Made by a program: the position numbers and the translations under genes. Below the pieces are notes generated by a model. That model saw only the letters and a program-made list of their open reading frames with translations, was not told the origin of the DNA and ran no database searches. Positions 8,524-17,712 of a stretch of DNA of 38,759 bases are shown one piece after another. The DNA is from Acidobacteriota bacterium (GTDB lineage: Bacteria; Acidobacteriota; UBA6911; JACOSC01), in NCBI GenBank assembly GCA_016179055.1, contig JACOSC010000024.1, positions 1 through 38,759 of the forward strand. The letters run 5' to 3'. The stretch's first letter is position 1; every line of letters starts with the position of its first letter.

Positions 8524-11310
8524 TTAATTGTTCTTGACCTTTGGGCGCTTAGCCGGCCGCGCCGCCGCTTTCTTGCGGTCTATGGAAAGGTCATACTGAA
8601 ACTGTCCGCCTTCGCCCACGCCGACGTGGACCTGGGAAATGGCTTGGCCCAGCGCCATCTTGGCCAGGAATTCACCCGACAACTCGGGCAGTAAGGTCTT
8701 GGTTAGTATGTGATCGACATTGCGGGCGCCGCTTTCCACTTCTTTGCAGCGATTGGCAATTTCCGCGACGACCGTATCGTCATATGTAAATTGAGTACTA
8801 TGGTTTTCTTCCAATCGGCGACTGATATGGCCAAGCTGCAATTTTATGATTTCGCGCATCACGTCGTCTGTAATGGGGTAATACGGTACGACGACCATTC
8901 GGCCCAACAAAGCCGGTTTAAACACCTTGAGCAACTCCGGACGTAAGGACATGACCAGCGCTTCCGGCTCCGGCTTAGTAGAGGGATCGGCGCATAGCTT
9001 CATGATCGTCTCGGTTCCCGTGTTGGTCGTAAGCAGAATTACTGTATTCTTGAAATCAATCTCGCGCCCTTCGCCGTCCTCCAGTATACCCTTGTCGAAA
9101 ACTTGATAGAAAAGTTCCATGACATCAGGATGCGCTTTTTCCACTTCATCGAGGAGCACGACGGCGTAGGGTTTGCGACGCACTGCTTCCGTAAGCACGC
9201 CGCCCTCGCCATACCCCACATAGCCGGGAGGCGAGCCTTTAAGCGATGATACCGTATGCGCTTCCTGATACTCGCTCATGTTTATGGTAATCAGGTTTCT
9301 TTCCCCGCCGTAAAGCGTGTCGGCCAGCGCCAAAGCGGTTTCGGTCTTGCCGACCCCGCTGGGGCCGACTAAAAGGAAGACGCCAATGGGTCGTCGCGGA
9401 TCGGTAAGATTGGCTCGCGCCGTACGCAGGCGCCGACTGATCGCTTCGAGAGCGCTGGCCTGGCCAATCACGCGGCGGGCGAGCCGGTCCTTCAGGGTAA
9501 GAATGGTGTTGATTTCATCGGCCAACATTTTGCCCACCGGAATTCCGGTCCAACCGGAGATGACTTCCGCAACCGTCTGCGAAGTTACGCAGACTTGCAT
9601 TAAGGGCGTTTCGCCTTGCGCTTTCTCCAGCTCGCGGTTTATCTGCGCCAAGTCCTTGCGCAACGCCTCGGTGTCCAAAGCGGCACTGACTAAAGGGGCC
9701 GCAGGAATTGGGCTGGTTGCGGCCGCGGGTGCGACCGCCACGGCATGACCGTTGCCATCGCCGGCTTTTTTCTGTAACGCGTGCTCTTCGAGTTGGGTTC
9801 GGATTTCTCGAATCCGTCCGATCAAGCTGCACTCCTTGTTCCATTGCGCGTTCAATTGCTCCAACCGTTTGTTTTCGGCGGTCCGAGCCGACTCCAATTC
9901 CTCGATGCGCTTGCGGTGATCTGCGCCGGTGACCGATTCTCGGGTTAGCGCTTCGATTTCCACAGTGATCTGGTCAATGCGCCGCCGCGCGTCTTCGACC
10001 GCGGGAGGCACGGCAGAGTGCCCGATGGCCACACGGGCGCATGCGGTATCCAGCACGCTAACCGCCTTGTCCGGAAGTTGGCGACCGGTGATGTAGCGAT
10101 GCGATAGGCCCACGGCGCCTTCGATGGCTTCATCAAGAATTCGAATCTTATGGTGATTCTCCAGCGTATCCGTGAGCCCGCGCATCATGACCACGGCCTG
10201 CGCCTCGGTGGGCTCCTCAACCTTGACCACCTGGAAGCGGCGGGCCAGGGCCGCGTCCTTTTCGAAATATTTCTTGTACTCGGCCCATGTGGTGGCGGCA
10301 ATCGTTCGTAACTCGCCGCGCGCCAGAGCCGGCTTGAGCAAGTTGGCCGCATCATTTTGTCCGGCCTGGCCACCGGCGCCGATCATGGTGTGGGCCTCAT
10401 CGATGAAGAGAATAATCGGCTGCGGTGACGACTTGACCTCTTCGATCAGCGTCTTGAGGCGGTTTTCAAATTCACCTTTAATGCCGGCGCCCGCTTGCAG
10501 CAACCCTAAGTCCAAAGTGCGAACCGCCACATTTTTTAGGGACGGCGGAACATCGGCTTGCGCAATGCGCAGCGCAAAGCCTTCCACTACCGCGGTCTTG
10601 CCTACGCCGGCCTCTCCGGTTAATATCGGATTGTTTTGCCGGCGGCGGGTCAATATGTCGATGATCTGCCGTATTTCAAAGTCTCGCCCGAGGACGGGGT
10701 CAATCTGGCCCTGCCGAGCCCGCGCGGTTAAATTAATGGTGTATTGATCCAGGGCGCGGGATTTGCCACCGGGCGCCAGAGCCGCCCCGGCGTCTTCACT
10801 CATCGGCGCCTCGCCAAAACCGGCTGCCGCTTTATCCTCAGCCGTGCCGGTAGTGATATCGATAAGCTTCTTACCCAACCCTTCCGCAGAAATTCTGTGA
10901 AACTCTTTCGAGAGGTCGCGCGCCAGACGCGCCAGGTCGTCATTGTTGAGCAAGGCCAACAGCAGGTGACCGGAGCGGACTTTTTGGGCGCCGTATTCAA
11001 TGGAGGCCAAGAGCCAAGCCTCCTGTACCAGTCTCGGCAGGTGAGGGGAGAGCGCCGGCGTACGCGAATTCCCAGTCTTGAGCCGATCGAGGGCCTGTGT
11101 AAGGTCCCTAGTTAGCCGCGCCGAATCAACTTCAAAATGACGAAAGATCGCGATCAAGTCCGTGTTGGGCGCTTCCAGCAGCTTGATGAGCACGTGCTCG
11201 ATATCAACCTCGTAATTCGTACGGGACAGACAAAGGCCGGCGGCCGCTTCCAGGGCGTTGTGGCATGTTTGGTTAAGCCGGGCAATGAGTGATTTCAAGT
11301 TCAAGCTCAT
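8524..11310 (-). CDS. clpV: ClpV (TssH) sheath-disassembly AAA+ ATPase
   Basis: This 928-aa protein has a Clp_N repeat region (about 1-150) and two AAA+ modules. The first Walker A is GEAGVGKTA near residue 232 with Walker B ILFIDEAH; the second is GPSGVGKTE near 650 with Walker B VVLLDEVEKAHPD. A coiled middle region (about 430-560) includes an Ala/Pro-rich insert. No ClpP-binding feature is expected in this subfamily. ClpV unfolds contracted TssB/TssC sheaths in the cytoplasm so that subunits can be reused. It lies between tssG (564 bp upstream, a gap filled with repeats) and vgrG. Start ATG 11310 (MSLNLK) has GAGGAAA upstream. Confidence 0.97.
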   Translation of the reverse strand: MSLNLKSLIARLNQTCHNALEAAAGLCLSRTNYEVDIEHVLIKLLEAPNTDLIAIFRHFEVDSARLTRDLTQALDRLKTGNSRTPALSPHLPRLVQEAWLLASIEYGAQKVRSGHLLLALLNNDDLARLARDLSKEFHRISAEGLGKKLIDITTGTAEDKAAAGFGEAPMSEDAGAALAPGGKSRALDQYTINLTARARQGQIDPVLGRDFEIRQIIDILTRRRQNNPILTGEAGVGKTAVVEGFALRIAQADVPPSLKNVAVRTLDLGLLQAGAGIKGEFENRLKTLIEEVKSSPQPIILFIDEAHTMIGAGGQAGQNDAANLLKPALARGELRTIAATTWAEYKKYFEKDAALARRFQVVKVEEPTEAQAVVMMRGLTDTLENHHKIRILDEAIEGAVGLSHRYITGRQLPDKAVSVLDTACARVAIGHSAVPPAVEDARRRIDQITVEIEALTRESVTGADHRKRIEELESARTAENKRLEQLNAQWNKECSLIGRIREIRTQLEEHALQKKAGDGNGHAVAVAPAAATSPIPAAPLVSAALDTEALRKDLAQINRELEKAQGETPLMQVCVTSQTVAEVISGWTGIPVGKMLADEINTILTLKDRLARRVIGQASALEAISRRLRTARANLTDPRRPIGVFLLVGPSGVGKTETALALADTLYGGERNLITINMSEYQEAHTVSSLKGSPPGYVGYGEGGVLTEAVRRKPYAVVLLDEVEKAHPDVMELFYQVFDKGILEDGEGREIDFKNTVILLTTNTGTETIMKLCADPSTKPEPEALVMSLRPELLKVFKPALLGRMVVVPYYPITDDVMREIIKLQLGHISRRLEENHSTQFTYDDTVVAEIANRCKEVESGARNVDHILTKTLLPELSGEFLAKMALGQAISQVHVGVGEGGQFQYDLSIDRKKAAARPAKRPKVKNN

Positions 11311-11409
11311 ATCATTTTCCTCACTTTTCGCAACTACTCCGGTCTACGGAGGTCAGGCGCAACAATCCAGGAGCCGGGAGTCAGTATGGAATTCGAATAC
11401 CGATAGCAA

Positions 11410-11590
11410 CTGTTCACGGGATTCACTAAGACCACCCAAGAGACCCCCAGCTTCCGCCGGGGGTATCCACCCCCGTGAATGGATACAATGATCTTCGGCA
11501 CTTATCCGGTACAGAACCGGGAGCTATAGCGACGGGGTAAGCACTGTATGGCCCATGGACCCGGTCTGTATTAGTGCCGACTCCCTGAAC
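11410..11590. repeat. Decayed inverted-repeat fragments upstream of clpV
   Basis: CTGTTCACGGG at 11410 and CCCCCGTGAATGG near 11470 look like the two ends of a degenerate copy of the 80-bp family seen at 5653-5732. From 11512, CAGAACCGGGAGCTATAGCG, followed by ACCCGGTCTG near 11558, is a diverged copy of the perfect hairpin at 15266-15342. No gene is visible here. Promoter elements for clpV could not be picked out with confidence. Confidence 0.5.
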
Positions 11591-11664
11591 AATTACACTC
11601 AATCGTAAGAAATTCTTCAGTAAATCTATAAACACCTCAAACCAGCGCCCCTCAGGATAAGTAT

Positions 11665-11836
11665 CAGCCCCGTAGGGGCGGCATGTTTATAGCCAAGCAT
11701 ACCCAGAATGAGGTCTCAAGCTCCGTAGGAGCGACATGTTGTCGGTCGTGATGGTTCACATGTCGCCCCCACGGGGCTTGGGTCTTAAAGCTAGCACCCC
11801 TACTATAAACATATCGCTCCTACGGAGCTTATATAG
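11665..11836. repeat. Double-palindrome repeat (AGCTCCGTAGGAGC family), copy 1
   Basis: The stretch has a nested structure: CAGCCCCGTAGGGGCGGCAT at the left, AAGCTCCGTAGGAGCGACAT inside, then the complements TGTCGCCCCCACGGGGCTTG and ATCGCTCCTACGGAGCTTAT at the right. A closely related arrangement lies at 15951-16122. It fills most of the gap between tssG and clpV and is non-coding. Confidence 0.85.
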
Positions 11837-11874
11837 TGCCGAAATCACACGCGGCCGAACTTCGTATAGTCTCT

Positions 11875-12906
11875 TCATCCGCCTGCCGACAGAATTACCT
11901 GGGAGTCGTCAGCGGTGAACGGCCGCGTCTTGAGCCAGGAGGTCCAACCGAGCTTCGGCGCCTGTTCGCCTTCCCGGGCCATAACGCAACCGGGCACCTC
12001 CTCGGCCTTCAGCGTCAATTGAATGTCAAAGTCAAACTCCAATCCAACCAAGAACCGCAGGAGTTCCCTGACCGGCTTGAAGGCCGACCCAAAAGGCAAA
12101 AATGCCATGAAGGCCGCCAATGACAAAGGTCCGAACACCATACGGAACTTCGACTGGATATTCCATACGCGGCGACCGGCTATAGAACTAAAGCCCAACT
12201 GACTGTTGGCGGCGCCCAACCGAGTAAGGTCATCCTCGCCAAGGTGGAACCACTGTCCGGAAAACTGTTCCAAGCGCGCCGTAACGCCAAAGTAGTCGCT
12301 CAAGATCGCCTGTATGGCGCCGGCAGAGCGCGGTCGCTGCGCAATGAGGCCGCCGTACAGTAAGAGCGCCTCATCCGGCAGCCCTAAACGGTCCTGCAGC
12401 CCGTGGGTGCCCATGCCGATCAAAGAAAATAACTGCCCGGTAAAGCGATCTTTATCTCCGCGCTCATAGGCGATCGGGAATCGATACTTCTCCCATGCGC
12501 GATAAAAAAGCGAAATCATGCGATGGTTGAAGAGATCCAGAAATGTCCAGAGCGCCGTGTCCTTATAGCGCGTGCGTTCCACCAGCATCTCGGTATAAGG
12601 ACTGGGCAATACGCCCGATGGACCCGTCAACCCCATGAAGGCCACCGTCATCTGCGGAGGTTCGCCGTCGGCGCGGTCATCGCTAACGTGGATTAACTGA
12701 TATATCGGGCTGGGTGGAAAGCTCAGCGACAAACGCGTGCGAAACCGTACCGTCTCTTGCCCCGGCGCCTCGGCCTTGCCTACGGGCAACCGTTTCGGGT
12801 AGATTCGTTCGAGCAGACGTACGGCTTGAAAGAAATCAAAACGATAGGGCTCCTCAAATAACAACCTCTCTAGAGGAGTATCTGATTCCCAGCTCTCGGT
12901 GGCCAT
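11875..12906 (-). CDS. tssG: TssG baseplate protein
   Basis: A 343-aa TssG (ImpH/VasB family). The family opening is clear: ERLLFEEPYRFDFFQAVRLLER, then FMGLTGPSGVLPSPYTEM and FLDLFNHRMISLFYRAWEKY. The C-terminus has the LGFSSIAGRRVWNIQSKFR segment typical of the family. With TssF and TssE it forms the wedge of the T6SS baseplate on the cytoplasmic side, holding the sheath against the membrane complex. Length is normal. Its ATG at 12906 lies 37 bp inside the 3' end of tssF, indicating coupled translation. A large repeat-filled gap separates it from clpV downstream. Confidence 0.95.
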   Translation of the reverse strand: MATESWESDTPLERLLFEEPYRFDFFQAVRLLERIYPKRLPVGKAEAPGQETVRFRTRLSLSFPPSPIYQLIHVSDDRADGEPPQMTVAFMGLTGPSGVLPSPYTEMLVERTRYKDTALWTFLDLFNHRMISLFYRAWEKYRFPIAYERGDKDRFTGQLFSLIGMGTHGLQDRLGLPDEALLLYGGLIAQRPRSAGAIQAILSDYFGVTARLEQFSGQWFHLGEDDLTRLGAANSQLGFSSIAGRRVWNIQSKFRMVFGPLSLAAFMAFLPFGSAFKPVRELLRFLVGLEFDFDIQLTLKAEEVPGCVMAREGEQAPKLGWTSWLKTRPFTADDSQVILSAGG

Positions 12907-14744
12907 TGTTTCAAATATCCTTCTCGTTGAGTAACCTTTGCCACAAGCCGGCTAAAGGAGTTGAGCGAGACATAAAGCCCCAAAAATCTTTCCAGCACAG
13001 AAGCGAAAAGCAGTATTCCGCTTCCGACAAACTGATCCTCGTCGAACTCGATGGTGGATTCGGTGCCGCGCACGAAACTTAAACCCATAGGCGAGCGGAT
13101 CTGGCGAATTACCGGCCGGCTCGAAACTCGTTTTATGCCGGTAATGTGTTTGCGGGTAACCGACGAGCCGACGAAATCGTAAAGGTGGAGTATCTCCTGC
13201 AAGGCGTCCGGCGCGCCGTCTTGCGCGCTTTCCACCAGCGACAGGAAATTAAGCGACAGGTGCGAAATCAAGCGCCATTGCGCGCCGCGGCCGAGCGGGG
13301 CGCGTAGGGTGGGCGTCGGCTTGCGCAAACACCGCACACGCGAGAGCGGTCGGACCCCTTCAACTTCCAGATCACCCTCACGGCCGCCAAAAGGCAGCTT
13401 GGCCGGCAAGTCGCGGTTGGTGCAGGTCGTATGCACCGTCATAGTTTCCACCGCCGGGACCGAAGGATTGAACCCCAAATCGACCAGCGAAACGTAGACA
13501 TCGGTGCCGGAATCATCCGGCCGTGGGGAAGGCCGGCGCGTGGCGTACCAGAAGGCGTTGCCCGGCTCGCCGCCATAGGCATGGCGCAACGCATAGAACG
13601 ATTGAAACTCGCGCGCCTTCTTAAGGTACGGATCCGCCGTCATGACCAAATCAACCGAGTAAACTTCGGTGGCCATCTGCCGATGAATATCGGGAATCAC
13701 TGGGTACTCATACTGCTGCTGCGTCAGTCGAATCGGCTCGGCGATCTTTGGAAAAAGATTGACGATCGGCGCGCAGCCCAACTGAAAAATACCGGCGTCG
13801 ACCGTGGCGCGCGGCGGCGTGGCATTCCGCAAATAAATCAAGACCTCGAATTGATCGCCGAAGCCGGCCCGCGCTGCTTGATCCAGTCCGGTCACATCAA
13901 AAAAGAGGAACTTGTCCGGAAAGGCGAAGTATTCCGTCAGCAGGCGGTAGCCGGGAAACGAGCGAGCGGTGTACGGCAGCAGGCCTTCGTCGGCTTCAAA
14001 GCCCACCGGCCGTAAGCTGGTGGCCGGCAGGGTGATCGGCGACAGTGCGCGAGTGGCGCGCGCCGATTCTCTACGGGCGGTCAATGGTCGCAGTTCCACT
14101 TGAGTGGCCTGGTTGAAGATCATCTCGTAAAGCGCATGGACCAGTTGCGGCTCGCCATTCAAATAGAACCGCAGACTATCGATCAGATGCGCGTGCTCGC
14201 CCTCGCCTAACTGCAACTCGGCCAGCCGCGTCGCGTTGGCGCAGCGCAGGCTTAAGCGGATGACGGCGTTCCCGCGTCTACGCGTGTCGGCCACTTCCAA
14301 GGATTCGAAAGCCGCTCCTGCCACTTCAATCGGCCACAAGATGACCGGATAAGCCGTGCGAAATCGGCAAGGGGTGCCTTGAATGGGTCGGGAGTATAGA
14401 ATCGTCTCACGGGCCACCTCGTATCCGGTGGTTAATTTTCCCTGCCCGGGATCCAGCGCAAATTGCACAATGGACATGGAGGGAACCGGCGCGAGGTAGT
14501 GGGGATATAGCGCGTTGAGCAATGACTCGGTAATCTCGGGAAACTCGTCGTCAATCTTGAGGTGCACACGACCGGCCAAGAAGGCGAAGGCTTCCAGCAT
14601 ACGCTCCACATGCGGGTCCTCGCACGTCTCCGCGTCGAGCTGCAGGCGCGCGGCGATCTTCGGGTACTTCTGCGAAAACTCTCCCCCCATTTGGCGGAGG
14701 AACGCCAACTCTCGCTCGTAATAAGCTAGCAGTTCATCCCGCAT
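12870..14744 (-). CDS. tssF: TssF baseplate protein
   Basis: A 624-aa TssF (ImpG/VasA family) of usual size. The N-terminus is the family signature: LLAYYERELAFLRQMGGEF, FAFLAGRVHLKIDDEFPEI, LLNALYPHYLAPVPSMSI. The middle holds the ARSFPGYRLLTEYFAFPDKF block and the C-terminal part RGTESTIEFDEDQFVGSG. TssF pairs with TssG and TssE in the baseplate wedge. Its ATG at 14744 overlaps the tssE stop by one base (TAATG), and tssG starts inside its end, so tssE-F-G are translationally linked. Confidence 0.96.
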   Translation of the reverse strand: MRDELLAYYERELAFLRQMGGEFSQKYPKIAARLQLDAETCEDPHVERMLEAFAFLAGRVHLKIDDEFPEITESLLNALYPHYLAPVPSMSIVQFALDPGQGKLTTGYEVARETILYSRPIQGTPCRFRTAYPVILWPIEVAGAAFESLEVADTRRRGNAVIRLSLRCANATRLAELQLGEGEHAHLIDSLRFYLNGEPQLVHALYEMIFNQATQVELRPLTARRESARATRALSPITLPATSLRPVGFEADEGLLPYTARSFPGYRLLTEYFAFPDKFLFFDVTGLDQAARAGFGDQFEVLIYLRNATPPRATVDAGIFQLGCAPIVNLFPKIAEPIRLTQQQYEYPVIPDIHRQMATEVYSVDLVMTADPYLKKAREFQSFYALRHAYGGEPGNAFWYATRRPSPRPDDSGTDVYVSLVDLGFNPSVPAVETMTVHTTCTNRDLPAKLPFGGREGDLEVEGVRPLSRVRCLRKPTPTLRAPLGRGAQWRLISHLSLNFLSLVESAQDGAPDALQEILHLYDFVGSSVTRKHITGIKRVSSRPVIRQIRSPMGLSFVRGTESTIEFDEDQFVGSGILLFASVLERFLGLYVSLNSFSRLVAKVTQREGYLKQWPPRAGNQILL

Positions 14745-15229
14745 TACTCCTCCCGCACGAGGTATTGGCCGTTATCCAACTGGAGCACCGTATCAAAGGT
14801 GATCGGTTCGGGAGCGGGCTCAACCTTCAAGTGCGCGTCGATACGGAAACGCATTAGGCGCTCATTTTCGCGCATCGCCTCGAGCGTGACCGCCACGTTG
14901 ACCAAGCGCGGCTCAAAGACTCGTATAGCGGCTTCGACCGCCCGTCGCATGCGATTTTGGTCCGTGCGGTTCTTGGCATTGAGCGACGTAAAATCCGGAA
15001 GCCCATAAACGGCTACCGAACTGTTTAATTCTTTCAGCTCCGCCGACGGCGGCTCGATGGGTTGCCTCGTATTGAGCAGCCATTCCAAATCGCGCTTGAC
15101 GGCCTGTTTCAATTCGCGCAGGCCGCGCAAGCGAGACCGATGCGACTCGCTGGAAATCTCCGGCTCATAATCGATCAAGCGATCCAGCACGGAAGGCGTT
15201 ATACGGATTTCATTAGTCGCTCTCGACAC
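14744..15229 (-). CDS. tssE: TssE baseplate protein (gp25-like)
   Basis: This 161-aa protein is a gp25-like baseplate subunit. It carries RLRGLRELKQAVKRDLEWLL and NTRQPIEPP, then a SSVAVYGLPDFTSLNA block and, near the C-terminus, the glutamate-bearing EPRLVNVAVTLE strand characteristic of gp25/TssE. It caps the baseplate end of the sheath. I prefer the GTG at 15229 because AGAGG lies just upstream; an in-frame TTG at 15265 would begin inside a hairpin element. The stop overlaps the tssF start by one base. hcp lies 188 bp upstream, separated by a perfect 27-bp hairpin. Confidence 0.93.
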   Translation of the reverse strand: MSRATNEIRITPSVLDRLIDYEPEISSESHRSRLRGLRELKQAVKRDLEWLLNTRQPIEPPSAELKELNSSVAVYGLPDFTSLNAKNRTDQNRMRRAVEAAIRVFEPRLVNVAVTLEAMRENERLMRFRIDAHLKVEPAPEPITFDTVLQLDNGQYLVREE

Positions 15230-15265
15230 GAGACCTCTTTCCCTCTGAAAATAAACCCGGCGCAA

Positions 15266-15342
15266 CAGAACCGGGAGCGGTAGCGACCGGGTGCGCGTCT
15301 GGCGACAACTTACCGACCCGGTCGCTACCGCTCCCGGTTCTG
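15266..15342. repeat. Perfect 27-bp hairpin between hcp and tssE
   Basis: The arms at 15266-15292 and 15316-15342 are exact complements, starting CAGAACCGGGAGCGGTAGCG, with a 23-base spacer. In the operon mRNA this would be a very stable stem just 3' of hcp. A diverged relative occurs near 11512, so it is a dispersed repeat and not only a local terminator. There is no U-run directly after the stem on the minus strand, so full termination is unlikely; attenuation or 3'-end protection of hcp mRNA is possible. Confidence 0.88.
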
Positions 15343-15417
15343 TTATTTAATGACCGTTCAAAGTATAACCAATCCTCCCCTTCCTCTCACGAGGCTACCG
15401 GAGGAAGTATGGTCTCG

Positions 15418-15906
15418 CTAGACGGCCTTATTGGCTTTCAGATCATAACCGGCTTTGACGGCGCCATCGAGCGTGCCATCAGGTTTCTGCGCCTTGTACT
15501 CATACTCGATTTTAGAATAGTTCAGCGAGATCTGATCGTTCGGAATCACATCGCTCTGTCCCGAACCGCCGGTCTGAAACGAGGAGACCAGTAAATCAGA
15601 AAGCGTAATTTTCAAATACTCTTGCTGTTCTTTGCCGGCCTTGCGGCAAACCAGGACCGCCTTCTTGATATGCTCGCCGTTGGCACAAGCCAGCATAAGC
15701 TTCGGGCTCGACTTATTGACCTTCATGACAAAGTGAAAGTCCTGCATGGACACTTTGCCGGCGCCACCGCCACCGCCACCGGCGTGCGATCCGCTCTGTG
15801 ACTCGCCCCAGGACCAAGATTCCACATCAATCTCGGCCTTGTGCTTCGAGTCTTGACTTTCTCCTTCAATTCCATCGATTTTCAAGAAATAATCTACGGC
15901 TGCCAT
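15418..15906 (-). CDS. hcp: Hcp (TssD) tube protein
   Basis: A 162-aa Hcp. The opening DYFLKIDGIEGESQDSKHK, the ESWSWGESQSGSHAGGGGGG loop and the FHFVMKVNKSSPKLMLAC strand are family hallmarks; the C-terminal half has EYLKITLSDLLVSSFQTGG and ISLNYSKIEYEYKAQKPDG. Hcp hexamers stack into the tube that is fired with VgrG and can carry small effectors in the lumen. There is no C-terminal toxin extension. The Gly-rich loop is a little long. ATG 15906 has an AGGAG site. It is flanked on both sides by strong hairpins, so its mRNA may be processed separately and accumulate more than its neighbours. Confidence 0.97.
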   Translation of the reverse strand: MAAVDYFLKIDGIEGESQDSKHKAEIDVESWSWGESQSGSHAGGGGGGAGKVSMQDFHFVMKVNKSSPKLMLACANGEHIKKAVLVCRKAGKEQQEYLKITLSDLLVSSFQTGGSGQSDVIPNDQISLNYSKIEYEYKAQKPDGTLDGAVKAGYDLKANKAV

Positions 15907-15950
15907 ACGGTTATTCTCCTTTCATTTGTAACTACTCTGCCGGCGCTCCT

Positions 15951-16122
15951 TAGCCCCGTAGGGGCGACATGTTTATAGCCGGAAGCCATTGAATAGGAGT
16001 CAAGCTCCGTAGGAGCGACATGTGCAGGCTTTGATAATAAAGGCTCTGTACATGTCGCTCCTACGGAGCTTGACTGTTTTGGAATCCAAGACACTATAAA
16101 CATGCCGCCCCTACGGGGCTGA
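15951..16122. repeat. Double-palindrome repeat (AGCTCCGTAGGAGC family), copy 2
   Basis: Outer arms TAGCCCCGTAGGGGCGACAT / GCCGCCCCTACGGGGCT and inner arms CAAGCTCCGTAGGAGCGACA / ATGTCGCTCCTACGGAGCTT make a nested cruciform-type element, similar in order and spacing to 11665-11836. It fills the 312-bp gap between tssC and hcp. No gene is seen in the gap; the hcp ribosome-binding site lies just outside the element. Confidence 0.88.
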
Positions 16123-16218
16123 GAGGCATGCCTGAATAGTTACTTTCAAATAAAGATAATCATCCTAATCAGCGCCATCGCTGATCCCCTAACAGAGCCC
16201 GAGACGAGTCAGCTCCCT

Positions 16219-17712
16219 TTAGCGGGCCTGCTTGGGCAGTTCGGCCACTAAACGCAACGAGACTGTCAGCTCGTCCAATTGGAAATGCGGACGCATGAAG
16301 GCGACCGCCTTCAACACGCCCGGCTTACCGGCGACCTCCGATACCTCGATGCGGGCCTCGCGCAATGGGAATTGCGCCTTAGTCGCCGCCGACGCGTTGT
16401 CGTCAGGTGTCACGTAGTTAGAGATCCATTGATTGAGATAGCGTTCGCAATCCGAGCGAGACATGGCACTGCCGATTTTGTCTCGCATCATTACCTTGAG
16501 GTAGTGCGCGAAACGCGAGACCGAGAAGATATAAGGAAGCTGCGCCGAAAGCCGCGAGTTGGCATTGGCAAAATCCGTGTCGTACTTTTTGGCTTTATTG
16601 CAAGATTGCCCGCCAAAAAAAGCCGCGTAGTCGGTGTTCTTGCAGTGGACCAGGGAAAGAAATCCCAGGTCAGAGAACTCTTTTTCGCGACGGTCGGTAA
16701 TGGAAATTTCCGTGGGACACTTAAGCGCCACGTCTCCCTCGTCGGTTCGGAAGGTGTGCGTCGGCAGACCCTGCACCAGTCCGCCGCCTTCGACGCCGCG
16801 AATGGAGGCGCACCAGTGATACTGAGCAAATGATTCCGTCAAGCGCGTGCCAAACGAGTAGGCGGCATTGCCCCATAGATACTTACGGTGATCCGTGCCG
16901 TCGACGTCTTCCTCAAAGTTGAACGTTTCCGTGGGCGTGGTTTCCTTCCCATACGGCAAACGCATCAACGTATGCGGCAGGCACAGGCCCACGTATCTGG
17001 AGTCCTCCGACTCCCGGAAGGAGCGCCATTTGGCGTACTCGGTCCGCTCAAATATTTTGGCCAGATCCCTAACCTCGGTCAGCTTGGTAAAATCGTTCCA
17101 GCCAAACAATTCCGGCGAGGCCGCCGCCACAAAGGGCGCATGCGCCGCCGCCGACACATTAGAGACCTTCTCGAGCAAAGCAATATCCTCGGGGTGATTG
17201 CTAAACTCGTAATCCCCGATCAACGAACCGAACGGCGCGCCGCCGAAGGTCCCATACTCCTGTTCGTATATCTTGACGAAGAGCGCCGATTGGTCGAACT
17301 CAGGGGCGCGCTCCATGTCTTTCATCAATTCCCGCTTTGTGGCATTCATGACGCGTATCTTCAGCATGGTTCCAGTCTCACTTTGGAAGACCATGTGATG
17401 AAGCCCGCGCCAAGAGGCTTCCAATTTCTGGAAATCCTCGGCGTGCATGACTTCATTGAGCTGCGCGGAAACAAGTTTATCAATTTGCGCAATGCGGGCA
17501 TGAATGGTGACTTCAATATTCTTGGACACCACCATCTGGCCTTGCATTAATTGCTGCACAAACTCAGCGATCATGTCCCGGGCATAGGCCTTTTGCGAGG
17601 TATCGGTCGTCGATACACTGGCGCTCAGTATTTTGTTCAGTAGCCCGGCTTCCGCCGTGGTTTCTTGGGTAACGGCTGCTTCGGCCGTGCTTTTTTCTAC
17701 ATTCTTATTCAT
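16219..17712 (-). CDS. tssC: TssC sheath large subunit
   Basis: A 497-aa TssC (ImpD/VipB family) of normal size. Diagnostic stretches include KLEASWRGLHHMVFQSETG, YEQEYGTFGGAPFGSLIGDY, WRSFRESEDSRYVGLCLPHT and the HRKYLWGNAAYSFGTRLTES / CASIRGVEGGGLVQGLPTHT block. With TssB it builds the contractile sheath around the Hcp tube. ATG 17712 lies 8 bp inside the end of tssB, so translation is coupled. The downstream gap to hcp contains a palindromic element. Confidence 0.97.
   Translation of the reverse strand: MNKNVEKSTAEAAVTQETTAEAGLLNKILSASVSTTDTSQKAYARDMIAEFVQQLMQGQMVVSKNIEVTIHARIAQIDKLVSAQLNEVMHAEDFQKLEASWRGLHHMVFQSETGTMLKIRVMNATKRELMKDMERAPEFDQSALFVKIYEQEYGTFGGAPFGSLIGDYEFSNHPEDIALLEKVSNVSAAAHAPFVAAASPELFGWNDFTKLTEVRDLAKIFERTEYAKWRSFRESEDSRYVGLCLPHTLMRLPYGKETTPTETFNFEEDVDGTDHRKYLWGNAAYSFGTRLTESFAQYHWCASIRGVEGGGLVQGLPTHTFRTDEGDVALKCPTEISITDRREKEFSDLGFLSLVHCKNTDYAAFFGGQSCNKAKKYDTDFANANSRLSAQLPYIFSVSRFAHYLKVMMRDKIGSAMSRSDCERYLNQWISNYVTPDDNASAATKAQFPLREARIEVSEVAGKPGVLKAVAFMRPHFQLDELTVSLRLVAELPKQAR

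Noticed and set aside
11665-16122. CRISPR-like array suggested by repeated AGCTCCGTAGGAGC units
   Set aside because: Units are few, inverted and not evenly spaced, and no cas genes are present.
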